From Rhizopus arrhizus (lineage: Eukaryota > Mucoromycota > Mucoromycetes > Mucorales > Rhizopodaceae), in the NCBI GenBank assembly GCA_024220505.1, contig JAKZZE010000008.1:434001-498000 (forward strand): 64,000 nucleotides of DNA. The letters are read 5' to 3'. Both the position numbers and the translations under genes were made by a program. Under the pieces are notes generated by a model. It was not told the origin of the DNA. It was given only the letters and a program-made list of their open reading frames with translations, and searched no databases. Below are positions 1 to 11,622 of the stretch, piece after piece; within the stretch, counting starts at the first letter, position 1, and every line of letters begins with the position of its first letter.

Positions 1-2161
1 AAAAAGAAAAAGTATAAAAAAAACAGAGAGAGAGAGGATCTAGCACAAATTAAATAATTTTTCAAAACCCACAAATCATTTTATTCCAAGTACTGGATTC
101 TGAAAATTATCAACTGTTTAAAACTTTGATTGGCCGACTGATGTAATTAAATTTGTCGATTTCTTTAGAGTATTCAAAAGAGCCTTAAAGAATCGTATCG
201 AACTTGTCGTTACTTTCTGCAATTTATTTACCAATCATCTTATACCACCTCAAATATCACTGCCTTATTAAAATTATATAGCCCTTGACAATTATTAATA
301 GTTATCCCAACGACAGATATTGGGAAACATATTTTACTAAAATCTAAATTCAGGGAAAAAATCCTTTCCTATACTTTGAATTATTAATGATACTTTTTTA
401 TAAAAAAAAAAAAAAAAAGAAAACTCGAGTCTTGCATTAAATAAATGTAACCATTTCTTTAAGCTGACTTTTAACAAATTATTAATGTAATGTTTAGGTA
501 CTCATGCTCTCAGGTAAACCTATTTAAACAAAGACAAGTACAATCACTGCTCTTTATTACCTTTAAACTTGTTACATCCCAAGTAATAATACTACTCGTG
601 TCTTTAATATGAAAATTCTGTGTAAATAAATAAAATTTTACTTTAATCTCATGAGCTGTTACTTCTTCATCATACATGTGGTTAATATAATTATCACAAC
701 TAGATTATAATAAGCAATATTCTAGAAAGAAAAAAAACCATTTCAAAGAAACAAAACTAGATGCATATTAGATTCGAAAGTTCTTAAGCAATATGGCTGA
801 ATCATTCTATGATGGCTGCTTTCTGTCTACTAATCAAACTGAAGGTGTTACTGCACCACAGTATGAATAATGCCATTCATTTTTGCTTTTTGGTCAAAAA
901 GTTATTGAAATGTAAGTTTTCTTATGAGAGTTTACTAACATAATAACTTGTTTTCTTTTTTCTTTAAAAAACATTGCCAATATTGAAAGCAAATTCTCTG
1001 TGAATAGAATAAATAGCCAAATGACGCTAACAGGAAATGGACCCTTCTCAGACCAAAGACAAAGTAAAGGACTTGACATGATTTTAGATTTGGTGATCAC
1101 GAAGTGAGCCGTATGGAAGTAAAGATTAATTCAAAGTACACCAACTCCGCGAAAGAACTATTCTAGGCTTTTAAATAATAATAAAAAATACAAAGACAGA
1201 AATAGCGAATTAATTGTACATTTAGCATTAAAGGCTTATAGATTCATATTGATGTAAGACAAGAGTGCAAATCCATGACATCAAAATCCAAATTGTTTCA
1301 CGAAACTGTATAAACACTAACAAACATTGTGAGGATTCAGATATACAACTTGAGTTCAAAAGAATGCTGACGTCTCCTTTCAATTTTTTTGAACAAGATA
1401 TCAAACAACTGAGCATTTCTGTTTGCTTCAAATCTAATACGATTAAAGCAAGCAAAAAAAAAAAAAAAAAAAAAAAAAAGTATTCTTTAGGAATTAGGAG
1501 ACATGAGGATCATACGAGAACTTAGAATTGAAGCAATCTTATATAAACTTCTTTAAAGATATTTATCTTTTTTTTTTTTTTTTTTTTTTTTCTATTAGCA
1601 ATTTAGTATTAAGCAACTTTGACAAAGCAACCCTGCTGTAAGTCAATAATAATTTATTTTTAAAAATACAAACGAGATGTGCATGTTCTCTTTTTCAGTT
1701 TTATTAACAGCTTTTCTAGTTAACTTTGTTTTTGAAGACTTACTGTAACTTTTGACATGATAAATACAGTTCATAACACGTAAGGTTTAAAATAAATTAT
1801 TTACAAGATCATCAAAGATTGTACTGTACTTGTAAAATCAGTCTTTCTTGGCTTAGTAGATCCTAGAATATACATCGTATTAATACCATATAGCGTATTC
1901 AAAAGTCAATGAAATACTGCCCCACACACTACAAGAAAATTTGCTGCTATTAAAGAAAAGGACGATCGACGAACCCTCTTCTATGACCGCTCTTGTGGCA
2001 GAATAAGGAAAAGGACATTTCATCATTCCCAAAAATAGCAAATACAGAAAATGATTCATGCTACCATTCTTCATTCTCCCTTCTTCAAATATACCAAAGG
2101 TTCTTGATAGATGAATAAAGAAAGCAGTGATCGAATCAACAAGAAAAAAAAAAAGAACAAC
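1..2161. other. Intergenic, no gene seen
   Basis: AT-rich sequence with A/T homopolymers (near 400-418, 1455-1480 and 1568-1592). No frame shows a recognisable domain or a convincing splice chain. A 64-codon minus-strand frame at 1880-2074 lies just downstream of the next gene's stop and looks like 3' UTR or chance. Confidence 0.5.
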
Positions 2162-3607
2162 TTATTTTATTGGGTCCCTTCTTTTATTAAAGTAAGATGT
2201 GATGGATGAGGATGGACGCATGTTGGGTATGATATGATGAACAGTGGGCACTGTACTCTTTGTGAACACAGAGGTACTTGTTGTCAAAGTAGGTAAAGAA
2301 GAAGATTGTGAAGAAGGGCGTACTCTTTTCTGCTGCTGAAGCATATCCCAATTGTCAATGTCCGGATGATATTCTTGGTGCCAACCACTGACAAGACCCA
2401 AACGAACAGTCACTTTAGCCATGACCTCACCCGCCGTATTGTGAATGAGACAGGTTCGGTCATCAAATGTCTTGTCGGTGAAAGCAATGTTCCTCAGTGA
2501 GATGGTGCCAGTACCAGCGGTTTGCTTTGTATGTTTATCCATCATGATCAAGCTGAGTTTCATTTGACCTAAACTGTCCAGCCAGTTTTGTATATCGACT
2601 AAATGACCAGAGAGTTGATAACAGGATCTTGACTGGTTTACTGTGTCTGTTGAGTATGAGGCGGCGGGTGATATATTATAAGTAGAAAGGAATGACCAAG
2701 TGACGTAAGGCCTTTTTAATTTTGAAAAAAGATTGGAAGAACGTAGGATGGTGTGGTTGATATGATCTGCTTGTAATACTTTAAAGTAAAATGTGTATTT
2801 CAAGCTACCTTTACCAATTTGATGATAAGGTTTCTGTATCTCTTTTGGTTTTTGTTGTAACTGCGGTTGTGTATCAGTGAATATGTTGATTTTTCTCAAC
2901 ATTTCTGACAATTCTTCGATATTTAAATCCATTAAGGATGTTTTTTTATTTAATTTTGGTTGTGGTTGCTGTTCTGCAGATTTAATTGTCTTTTTATTAT
3001 TATTACTCTTCTTTTTAGGATGTGTACCAAGTATAGATGCGATATTTTTCTTTCTTGTTAGTGTATTGTTTACTATCGTATTTGTGATTTTAGGAGTAGG
3101 AGGTGGAGATCTCAATTCGATGCAAGGCGTATTCACTCTTGAAGTACTATTTGTAGTGGCTGTATCTGGCATAGCCACATAAAATAATCCTAATTTGAGT
3201 TGTTCATTTCCACTGGATAGCTTGCACCAATCTCCTTTATCGGCTACAAATTTATAAATGTGATCTAAATGATGAGCAGACTTGGGTATAACTTCTTTTG
3301 CCTCAGAGACTGACAATTGTATTTTATCCATTGTTGTTGAAAGTGAATCATTGAATACTTTTTTAATGGAAAGAGTAGTTGTTGCTCCTTCTCTGCGCAA
3401 ACGAATGAGTTGTTTTGTTGAAAGAAAATAAACAAGTGAAACATTGAAGGTACAAGTACCGTTTGTTTGAATATTGGCTGAAGGTGAAGAAATGAGTGTG
3501 TCTTGTGGAATCAAGTCGTCAACAGAACAAGGTAATTTAAGATCGAGTTCTGTTTCAACTTTAATTGAGTAATTGTCGTATTCAAAGTATTGACCTTTTA
3601 ACTAATT

Positions 3608-3639
<32 letters not shown>

Positions 3640-3721
3640 CATGTGAAAATATGTACAACTTACCTTGCTGTATTGTTACAAGTAAAGCATATTCACAAGA
3701 TTTTGTTAATAATAAAGACAT
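2162..3721 (-). CDS. C2-type protein resembling centriolar CEP120
   Basis: Two exons on the minus strand: ATG at 3721, exon 3721-3664, intron with GTAAGT donor, exon 3594-2162 (496 aa). The intron holds a 30-base homopolymer. Residues about 1-150 end in a hydrophobic strand pattern after a WCKLSSGNEQ motif; residues about 300-440 form a second all-beta unit ending in a KVTVRLGLVSGW strand. Between them is a low-complexity Lys/Asn/Gln linker. The two-C2 layout with the 'W..L....L.L.L' strand recalls CEP120 (DUF3668), a centriole assembly protein. CEP120 itself is longer and has a coiled-coil tail not seen here. The CEP120 link is from memory of family style and is tentative; a generic C2 protein is the alternative. 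An importin-alpha relic lies just upstream. Confidence 0.5.
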
Positions 3722-3869
3722 AAGAAAGGGGAGGAAGGGAAAAGAGGGGTTTTGGTATTTTTATTTTTATTTTTTTTATAGGAGGAAAAACAAAAAATAA
3801 AATAAAAATTGAATCCATTTGAATTGAACTCATTGTGGAACATGAACTGGCCACTTTGAGTATTTGGTG

Positions 3870-4193
3870 CATCGAGTATTTCAATAAAATATTTTTAATA
3901 ATTTCTTGTAGGTTTTTGCATTTTTATTTTTTTGTAGTACATGAATCCATGCCTTCACGCTCCTCAATACATAATGCATATGAATTGTATCCCACAGCTC
4001 TATCCATCCTTTCTGCTTCTCCAACTCGTAAAATATCGGTCAATCTATTCACTAAATGTTTAATTTGTTTTGATTTCTCTCTCAAAGTGACGTTATCGAT
4101 CGTCCAGCAAGCTTCCTTTTTAATTTCAAAACCTCTAAAAGCTACTAATTGAATTAGGAGTTCTATCTGTCTGTGGTCAATGATCGCTTGTAT
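3870..4193 (-). pseudogene. Importin-alpha (karyopherin alpha) relic, C-terminal armadillo repeats
   Basis: From 4193 downward the minus strand reads IQAIIDHRQIELLIQL, then FEIKKEACWTIDNVTL, then QIKHLVNRLTDILRVGEAER and YALCIEEREGMD. These are hallmark importin-alpha positions: the ID.....L..L helix, the KKEA.W.I.N repeat core, the LENILK-GEA segment and the A..IEE.GG.D end. The exon begins after an acceptor-like CATTAG. Past about 3940 the frame breaks: stops interrupt the expected tail, though an IYKK-like piece (YKKLLKIFY) persists in another frame near 3895. No intact N-terminal half or IBB domain is visible upstream to 4900. The family is secure; the gene is dead or grossly truncated. 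A functional importin alpha must lie elsewhere. Confidence 0.7.
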
Positions 4194-4259
4194 CTAATGT
4201 AAATTTCTCGCGGCAAGTTTGGCCTCCTTACAAACCGAGTCCTTGGTATCGGTCAGCAA

Positions 4260-5840
4260 ATAGAATAACTCTTCCAAGGCACCACGTCAGATCACTTTCT
4301 AACTTTGCTCATCCTCCCAGCGACCATGTTATTCATAGAACAAGGCACTGGTATCTAAACACAAGTGAATGTACTACTTAATAACTATCACTGGTTGAAT
4401 TTGTTTAATAATACCAACAAATAGGTAACGAATGGCTCAACATGCATCTATAGCAATCGAGTAAAGTAATTTACCCAGTGCAGCTAAACCAGATCCAATC
4501 TATATACACGTAGGTTGTTGTCAATCTTTTTTAGTTATACAAACTAAATATATACTTTGCTATTTTCTATTCAAGTTGAGGTCTTTACCTCTGCAAAAGT
4601 TGGATAATGTTTAAATGACAATACGGAACATGGAGAAGCTATCACTCAATTTTTTTTTTTGGGAGAATGGATAATAAAGGTAAAAGCGCTTCATTCCCCA
4701 AATACACAATCACAAAACATTGGACTATTGCCTGCCTTATTATCAAGTGTCCCAATAGTTTATAGAGTATAACCCAGGCTACATGCAAATGACAGCCGAT
4801 TAACTCTAGCTTACTTGGATTCTGACATCCGATACTGGTTTACTCAGCAAGTGAACAAAATAAGAAATTACAATTGATTCAAGTACAGTTTCTGTTTGTT
4901 TGAAAAATACAGAATCAACATTAGCAAGAGCCTAAGATCCTTCATACTAGATACAATCTTTAACCACACACAAACGTATGCGTGTGCTGGATGCATGAAT
5001 AAAGGCTTTCCCTTTTTTTTTTGTTTTACAAACAAATTTTTTCTTTGGATAATATCTTTTTGAATTATCTTATTTTTACAATCTATAGTTCAGTATTTTG
5101 TGAATAGATATTGAGTGATCAAAGAAACAGTTTGTCAATAGGAAATCAATAATCAAAATCCCTTGCTTTTTTTATGTTTGCATGGTTGCTTGTAAACTAC
5201 AAGCATTTATATCGACTTCATGCTCAGATTCTGAACCTAAACCATGTCTATTACTAAGATTTCTTCTTTAATTTTCTTATTTCTATTTATATATTACCCA
5301 TATACTTCTTTGCTTATATGCTTCGTGGCTTTCGCCGCTTGTCGAATTCGTTCAATATAAAAGGAAGAAAAATAGAGGAATACCTCTTTTAAATGTCCGA
5401 ATGCAAACATGGGAATACTTTTGCAGATACAAACACGCTTTTCTATTGTTCTCCTCCTTCAAATATAGCTTAATAAGGGGGACTACAAGTATGAACTTTA
5501 AGCTTGTCTTATCTATAGAAACAGTAGTAAGAAAAAAGGACCTTTATTGTTACAAATCTTTTTGGTGTAGTACAATGTTGCATTTGAATATGCAATTAAA
5601 CTTGTAATAATAACGAGCGTTTATACACAAAATAATACAAAAATCGATAAGATAAGAATTGAAACCAAATTTAAGCATAGAGAGAGGCATAACAGGAAAT
5701 CATAAGCAGGCTAATAGGCAAAGGGTTTCAAGTCGGCTGACAATTTATAAAACTGGGGAGGTAGTTTTTGTTTGTCCGCTCTTTTTTTCTCTCTCTATCA
5801 CACATCTACGCTTTTTTTCTTCTTCTTCTATCAATATCTA
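4260..5840. other. Intergenic, possible further importin-alpha debris
   Basis: No continuous frame or good splice chain. Weak minus-strand fragments upstream of the importin-alpha relic may be older parts of it, but I cannot align them confidently. The 150 bases before 5841 are pyrimidine-rich (CT runs), typical of a fungal promoter. Confidence 0.4.
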
Positions 5841-7351
5841 ATGAGTAACGACGGCACGAACAATATACCTTTATCTTTTTTACAATATAATATACCCACT
5901 GTGGCTTCTAACGAGTTGGATTTTCACTTACCATCTCGTACTCCACTTCATGGTTTAACAGTTGCTGAATGGGCTGGTACAAAAGCAAAACACAATAGTA
6001 AATCTTATTTCTTTTTAAATGAAATAAAACTAACAAAAAAAAAATAGATGCAGCAACAATTAGTACTACTTCAGCAATAACTGCAGCAGCAGCAACAACA
6101 ACAGCAATTACAACAGCAATTGAAGATTCAAAATCAACACAGACAGTAACACCACCACCTTACAACAACAATACTAATATTAAACCAAATACAATTTTAA
6201 AAGACACCAATGACGATAATAATTGGAAAGATGTATATCGTAATATCAAATGCATGGATCAACTCTACGATGCTTCCTTTTACTCATGGCTCAAGTCTGA
6301 AGAAAACGTCTTGGTTACAGCCATGTATTTACATCGTATTGCCAATGAATACCCTTTAGTTCGTATTATCAATGCCCTTAAATGGCTTATTAGTGATTGG
6401 AGATTAGAAAGTATCAGTACACTTGTAAGATATGTTACAGTCGACTGGTCTGATGAAGTAGGCAAGTAATTTTAGGGAGCTTTTTTGTTGCACATACCCC
6501 CATACTTATTCATATTTGTAGGTGACCTACGGCGAGCCCATCTCTTGCGTCACTTGACAAACAGTTGGGCGACTCAATATACAACCACACTCATCACCAT
6601 GGTCTTGTCTTCTGCACCTTATGCATCCACCACACCTGTTCAACGAGAAAGATTTTTAAGGGCATTTACCAAGGATTGGAATTTCTCAAAACTATCTGAA
6701 TTTTTCATGTATTTGACAAGTCCAGCCAATATCGATTATAAAGTGAAATGTGTTATGCTTCAAGAGGCGGCCAGAAAAGAAACATTAAGTGCAAAACTTA
6801 TAAAGAAAAAGCAAGAACAAGAAAGACATCATCGAAGGACGTCAAGTAATGATGTGAATGATATTAAGCGTCTAAGATTATCTACTCCTGATTTAGATCA
6901 TGTGGAACAGGAATTAATTTGCAGTGGTAATGGTAGTAGTAGTAGCACAACAGACGCATGTAATCATTCAAGATCTGTTACTTCCCCTTCATCCAACAGT
7001 AATATAACTGGATCTAGTGGAAATAATATTAGTAGTAGTAGCGGAAGTAGTAGTGGTGGAAGTAGCAGTAGTAGCAGTAGTAGCAGCAGCAGTTGTAGTA
7101 GTAGCAGTAGTATGAGCGGTAGCAATAGCACCAGTAACTTAACAACGAGTAGTAATAGTACAGATCATAATCATGAACAACAAAGGGATGCATTTATTTA
7201 TCCTTCACTTCACGGGTTGTCACATCTAAGAAGAAGATCAAGCTCAATTGGATCAACCGATTCTTGCGACATGATAGAAGATCCAATGGACACAACAGAA
7301 ACTACAGCGAAAAAGAAAAATGGGACATCTTCTAACCACGTATTTTACTAA
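5841..7351 (+). CDS. Unrecognised Ser-rich nuclear-style protein (466 aa)
   Basis: Three exons: 5841-5997, 6048-6461, 6522-7351; all phases agree and give 466 aa. The second intron has a GC donor in perfect context (AG|GCAAGT) and a TTTGTAG acceptor. The N-terminus (about 1-50) contains a conserved-looking PLHGLTVAEWAG segment, then a Thr/Ala/Pro-rich linker encoded by an imperfect GCA/ACA tract. Residues about 115-265 form a compact helical domain (from WKDVYRNIKCMDQLYD to MLQEAARKE). The rest is low complexity, with a serine run from AGT/AGC repeats (about 6935-7140), then basic and acidic patches. I do not recognise the domain. The helical core and disordered Ser tail suggest a regulatory or nuclear protein, but that is only inference. 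Its stop is 21 bp from the stop of the convergent PACT gene. Confidence 0.75.
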
Positions 7352-7372
7352 CAGGGTACATAATAAAGCTTA

Positions 7373-8376
7373 TTATTGAATTAACTTGCAAAAGAATAGA
7401 GGTTCAACATTTATTTTTTTTCAATTTCATTTCTTATAACTTACTTTTTGAAATCGTTGTACGGCGATAAGAGCATAAGTTGTGGATCTCCATCTGCTTA
7501 ATTGACTCTTTTGCTGTAATGGTTGAACATTTACATGTTTCAATAATCTTGCTTCACTATAACTAATAGTGAGTCTGTCTTCTTTTTTGTTTTGAATTCA
7601 TCTCTGTTTTACCTTTCTTTTAACCTATCATTTTCCAACATCAAATAGTTCTTTTGATATACTTTTTTTTTGTTAAGTCTCTTTCGCTTCATTATTATAT
7701 AAAAATAGGACTTACTTAAATCCAGCATCGTTTCATTTGACTATAATTATTTTTAATACAACCATTTACTTGATTTTTATACTTACTTTCTGTTCCTGAA
7801 TTATGATGTATTTTTCCTACACCAATGATAAATAAAACAATCATGCAAAATAAAGCTTTTATAAACCTCGAGTTGATTTATTTTATCATTGAGCTCCTCC
7901 ACTGTTTGCTCATGCATATTCATTTGCTGCTCAATAAAATATTCTAATTTCTTCTTTTCGTGTCTTGATTTCTCAAGATCATTTGTCGTTTCTTGTAATG
8001 TTTGCATTAAGCTTTCATTCTGCTGTTGTAATTGCATCACTATTATATTCCAATCCTTCTCGATATGTTCTTCTGCGGATTTGACTGTAATAAACACGTC
8101 TTGTTCCTGCTCTCCAATCTCATCATACAATGTTCTTGGAGGATCTACAAATCTATCCATGCAAAGACTTGTATCACTGTCAATGATGGGTGAAGATTGT
8201 GGTAAATCCCGTGTACTAATCTTTTCTTTCAATGCACTAATTTTTGAATTCCAAAAATAAAAAATAAAAAATAAAAACAAAAACAAATAGCAAAGGTGTA
8301 GTGCTTTCATTTTCCTTTTTTTTTTTGGAGATTGATTGTGTAACATCATGATCAATTTGTGCATTACTGTGCTCAT
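7373..8376 (-). CDS. Membrane-anchored PACT-domain coiled-coil protein (spindle pole/MTOC anchor)
   Basis: Six exons on the minus strand: 8376-7867, 7816-7787, 7740-7716, 7661-7613, 7574-7445, 7384-7373; phases all fit, 251 aa. After a basic N-terminus, residues about 27-48 are a very hydrophobic Leu/Phe segment, a likely membrane anchor. Residues about 95-195 are coiled coil. The C-terminus has two PACT-domain hallmarks: LIYQKNYLMLENDRL (compare the 'L.YQK.YLLL' core of pericentrin/AKAP450) and RWRSTTYALIAVQRFQK (compare the 'RFR...VIA..R' end). PACT domains target proteins to centrosomes or spindle pole bodies and bind calmodulin. Family members are usually very long; this one is tiny and carries its own membrane segment, which suits an SPB in the nuclear envelope. 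Localisation is inference. Confidence 0.72.
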
Positions 8377-8616
8377 ATAAAACAAACCAACAATTGTTAT
8401 ATTAAATAAAGTATGAGATAAGGATAAAGAGAGCTCGAAGTAGGAGATGAAAGCTATTATGAAAATATATCACTTACTGATAGCCTCCTTTCTCATACTC
8501 ACTTTTCTACCAGCTTACAATTTACATCAGCGAAAACAACGTCACCGATCTCCCTCCCCCCTCGAAAAATTTTAAAAAGTTTTTTGTGTGTTTTTTCCTG
8601 ACCTTTAATCTACAAG

Positions 8617-9881
8617 ATGCTTCCCGCTACCAACATTGCTTCCAGAGTATTGCGCTCAACTGCTAACGGTAAACTGATGACAAGAATGAAGAATGAAATA
8701 TTTATGTGAAAATATAGTTGCCCGTCGTACTTATGCCAACAACGGTGGTTATGAATCCACATATAAAAACTTGCTGATTAACTCCCAAACAAAGGTTATT
8801 TGTCAAGGTTTCACCGGTAAACAGGTAATACAAAAAAAAATTGGGAATAGTATGATATTTATTTTATAAAAGGGTACCTTCCACTCTGAACAAGCTATTG
8901 CTTATGGCACTAACATGGTCGGTGGTGTTTCACCCAAGAAGGCTGGTCAAACCCATCTTGGTCTTCCTGTCTTTGGTACTGTTCGTGAAGTATGTAATAA
9001 AAAAAAAGAATAAGAATTTATATATTTATTTATTACTTTAGGCCGCTGATGCTACCAAGGCCGACGCTAGTGTCATCTATGTCCCTCCTCCCGGTGCTGC
9101 TCAAGCCATCTTGGAAGCTGTTGAAGCTGAAATCCCCTTGGTCGTTGCCATCACTGAAGGTATTCCCCAACATGACATGGTGCGCGTCAAGCAAGCTTTG
9201 ATGACTCAAAGCAAGACTCGTTTGGTCGGTCCCAACTGCCCGGGTATGATCTCTGCTGAACAATGTAAGATTGGTATCATGCCTGGTTCCATCTTAAAGC
9301 GTGGCAAGGTCGGTATTGTCTCTCGCTCAGGTACCTTGACTTATGAAGCCGTTCAACAAACCACTGATGTTGGACTCGGCCAAACTTTGTGTGTCGGCAT
9401 TGGTGGTGATCCCTTGAATGGTACCAACTTTATTGATTGTCTCAAGGTCTTTTTGGAAGATGAACAAACTGAAGGTAGCCATGAAAGAGAAATGAGAAGG
9501 GGATAGAATGATGATATTTATGATGTTGAATATAGGTATTATCATGATTGGTGAAATTGGTGGTACTGCTGAAGAGGAAGCCGCTGAATTCTTGAAGCAA
9601 TACAACTTGTCTAGAGAAGTTCCCAAGCCTGTTGTTTCTTTCATTGCCGGTTTGACTGCTCCTCCTGGTCGTCGTATGGGTAACGTATATTGCTACTGAT
9701 AAAAAGTGCAGATGATTCATGTTTCAGTATAGGTCATGCTGGTGCCATCATCTCTGGTGGTAAGGGTGGTGCTCAAGACAAGATTGCTGCCTTAGAACGT
9801 GCTGGTGTCCATGTTACTCCTTCTCCCGCTAAGTTGGGTGTCACTTTAGAAAAAGCCATGAAGGAAGCTGGTTTGGCTTAA
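8617..9881 (+). CDS. LSC1: Succinyl-CoA ligase alpha subunit, mitochondrial
   Basis: Six exons: 8617-8668, 8718-8824, 8873-8989, 9042-9474, 9536-9679, 9733-9881, joined in phase to 333 aa, the normal family length. The enzyme (with the beta subunit) interconverts succinyl-CoA and succinate with nucleotide triphosphate synthesis in the mitochondrial TCA cycle. The first 25 residues are basic and hydroxylated ([17 protein letters not shown]), a matrix-targeting presequence. The CoA-binding Rossmann part begins at [27 protein letters not shown] and SRSGTLTYE are diagnostic, and [12 protein letters not shown] carries the histidine that is transiently phosphorylated. Codons are biased toward C-ending synonyms, as in other strongly expressed genes here. 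Nothing is broken. Confidence 0.97.
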
Positions 9882-10458
9882 GTTTTAAGACAGTAAATAT
9901 TTATTTATTTTACAGCACATCAACAAAAAAAAGAAGCACCTTACTCTCCTTACACTATTTTCCTTCTTCTCTTTTTTATGTGTGTATGCAAACAGTATCT
10001 TAGATTATAAAAATAATTTGTGTAAAAAAAATGGAATATGTTGGTGGGGACATGAGGTACTATTCTTTGGATTAAGAAAGAGTTTTGATCCGTATTTTAA
10101 TTAAGAATATATACTTTAAATTCGAGCTTCTTTATGCCATTTCAACTAAAAGACACGTGGTTTTTTAAACATTCATTGTGAATATTGTTCATTTCAATGG
10201 CTTTATTTCATGTTTTACTGCAAAAACGCGTATTTATTATCACTGTTCAACCAAATGTTCAATAAGCCAAGCCACCCAATGATCTCCTGCTTGGAAAATT
10301 TTTTCTGGCTCAAAGTATTAGACCGGGAACAAAACCTCTTCTCTTTTTTTTTTCTCTTCCTCTTTCAACGTATATTTCATCGTAAGTAGTCACTAGTCTA
10401 GGAGGCAACAATATATACAAGATAACAAAAACTTATTCCCTTATTATGTAAATAGAAC
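9882..10458. promoter_or_regulatory. Intergenic with eL28 promoter and 5' UTR intron
   Basis: No protein gene. The CT-rich stretch about 10330-10370 precedes the eL28 5' UTR. A 5' UTR intron runs 10382-10455: donor C|GTAAGT, acceptor GTAAATAG, leaving AAC before the ATG at 10459. A leader intron is common in fungal ribosomal protein genes. Confidence 0.6.
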
Positions 10459-10982
10459 ATGAGTGCTGATTTGGTTTGGGCCATTGTCAAGAACAACAAT
10501 TCTTTCCTTGTTAAGCGTCAAAACGTTCAATTCTCTTCTGAACCTTCCAACTTGTTGAACCTTAACTCCTTCAAGTACTCTGGTCTCGCCAACTACAAGG
10601 TAATAACAAAACAAAATTAGACATTGACAAATTTTGACATCATTCTAGAACGCTGCCATCATCCCTGCTGCTCGTGGTGTCCGTGTCACTTTGCGCAAGG
10701 CTAACAAGGAACAATCCCCTGCCAAGTCTGCCAACACTGTTGTCATTGCCAAGACTCGTCGTCAAACCGCCAAGTCTGTTGCTAACTTGATTGCTCGTGG
10801 TAACAAGTACAGACCTGACCTTCGTGCTGTAAGTTTTGAGCAAGTTAAATGAAAAAGTTTTTTAATTGTATATGTCTCTATAGGCTGCCGTTGCCCGTGC
10901 TTCTGCCATCATCTCTTCTCAACAACCCAAGAAGGAACGCAAGGTTCGTGAAGCCAAGGGTGTTCGTGCTCAAAAGAACTAA
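10459..10982 (+). CDS. RPL28: 60S ribosomal protein eL28
   Basis: Three coding exons (10459-10599, 10649-10828, 10884-10982) give 139 aa. The N-terminus [19 protein letters not shown] is the eL28 signature, followed by [20 protein letters not shown]. The middle and tail are Lys/Arg/Ala-rich, as expected of a protein of the large ribosomal subunit. eL28 is absent from Saccharomyces but present in most other fungi and animals, so the symbol follows animal naming. Codon choice is strongly C-biased, a sign of high expression. A leader intron lies just upstream. Introns begin GTAATA and GTAAGT and end CTAG/ATAG. Confidence 0.93.
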
Positions 10983-11622
10983 ATAAAACTCTTTTTTGTT
11001 TGCTTTTTAAACTTTTTTTTCAAAGAGGATAAAGATTTAAGAAAAGATGGGAGAGACATCATGGGATTGAGAAAGAGAAAGACGCCTTTATCCTTCTTGG
11101 TTCTACATTATTAGCTTGTATTAGCTTGTATTAGTATAGTTTACATTGGACCATTCAATGAAAGGAACAAATTAAATGTTCATTCAGCGCTTTATTATTG
11201 TCCTTAGTGATGCTAAACCTGCACTTTTATTTAAGCATATATTCATATTGTTGTGCAGTATTCACATAAAAGGAAAAGCTGTATACCAAGAGCCCAACTC
11301 GATTAATAAAGGGAAAAAAAAAAAGATTGGGGATATGATTTCATTGCATATACCATTTTTATTGATACATACATTTTATCATGTTTGCCTCACAATAGCT
11401 GAATATCAATTAAATAATTAAGTATAGAGTACACCTGTAAGAAGCATTCAATATAGCTTTTTTTTTTTTGGAAGAATACATATAAAGATAGCCATTTCAC
11501 CAACATGAATAGCGTAAATGTAATGTCATATTTAAACTAAAACAATTTTAGAAATAAACTAAACGTATATAAATACAGCTCTCCAACTTCAGCTTTCTCA
11601 CTGGATAGCCATTGTACTAAAC
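10983..11622. other. Intergenic, NDUFA4-family gene promoter
   Basis: No gene recognised. A TATA-like TATATAAATA at about 11567-11576 lies some 50 bp upstream of the ATG at 11623 and may serve that gene. A short direct repeat (TTAGCTTGTA, twice near 11111-11132) is visible. Confidence 0.4.

Noticed and set aside
1880..2074. 64-codon minus-strand ORF
   Set aside because: No homology signal, lies where the 3' UTR of the C2 gene is expected.
2877..3182. Plus-strand hydrophobic 101-codon frame
   Set aside because: Antisense to the Lys/Asn-rich linker of the C2 protein; hydrophobicity is an artefact of complementing AAA/AAT codons.
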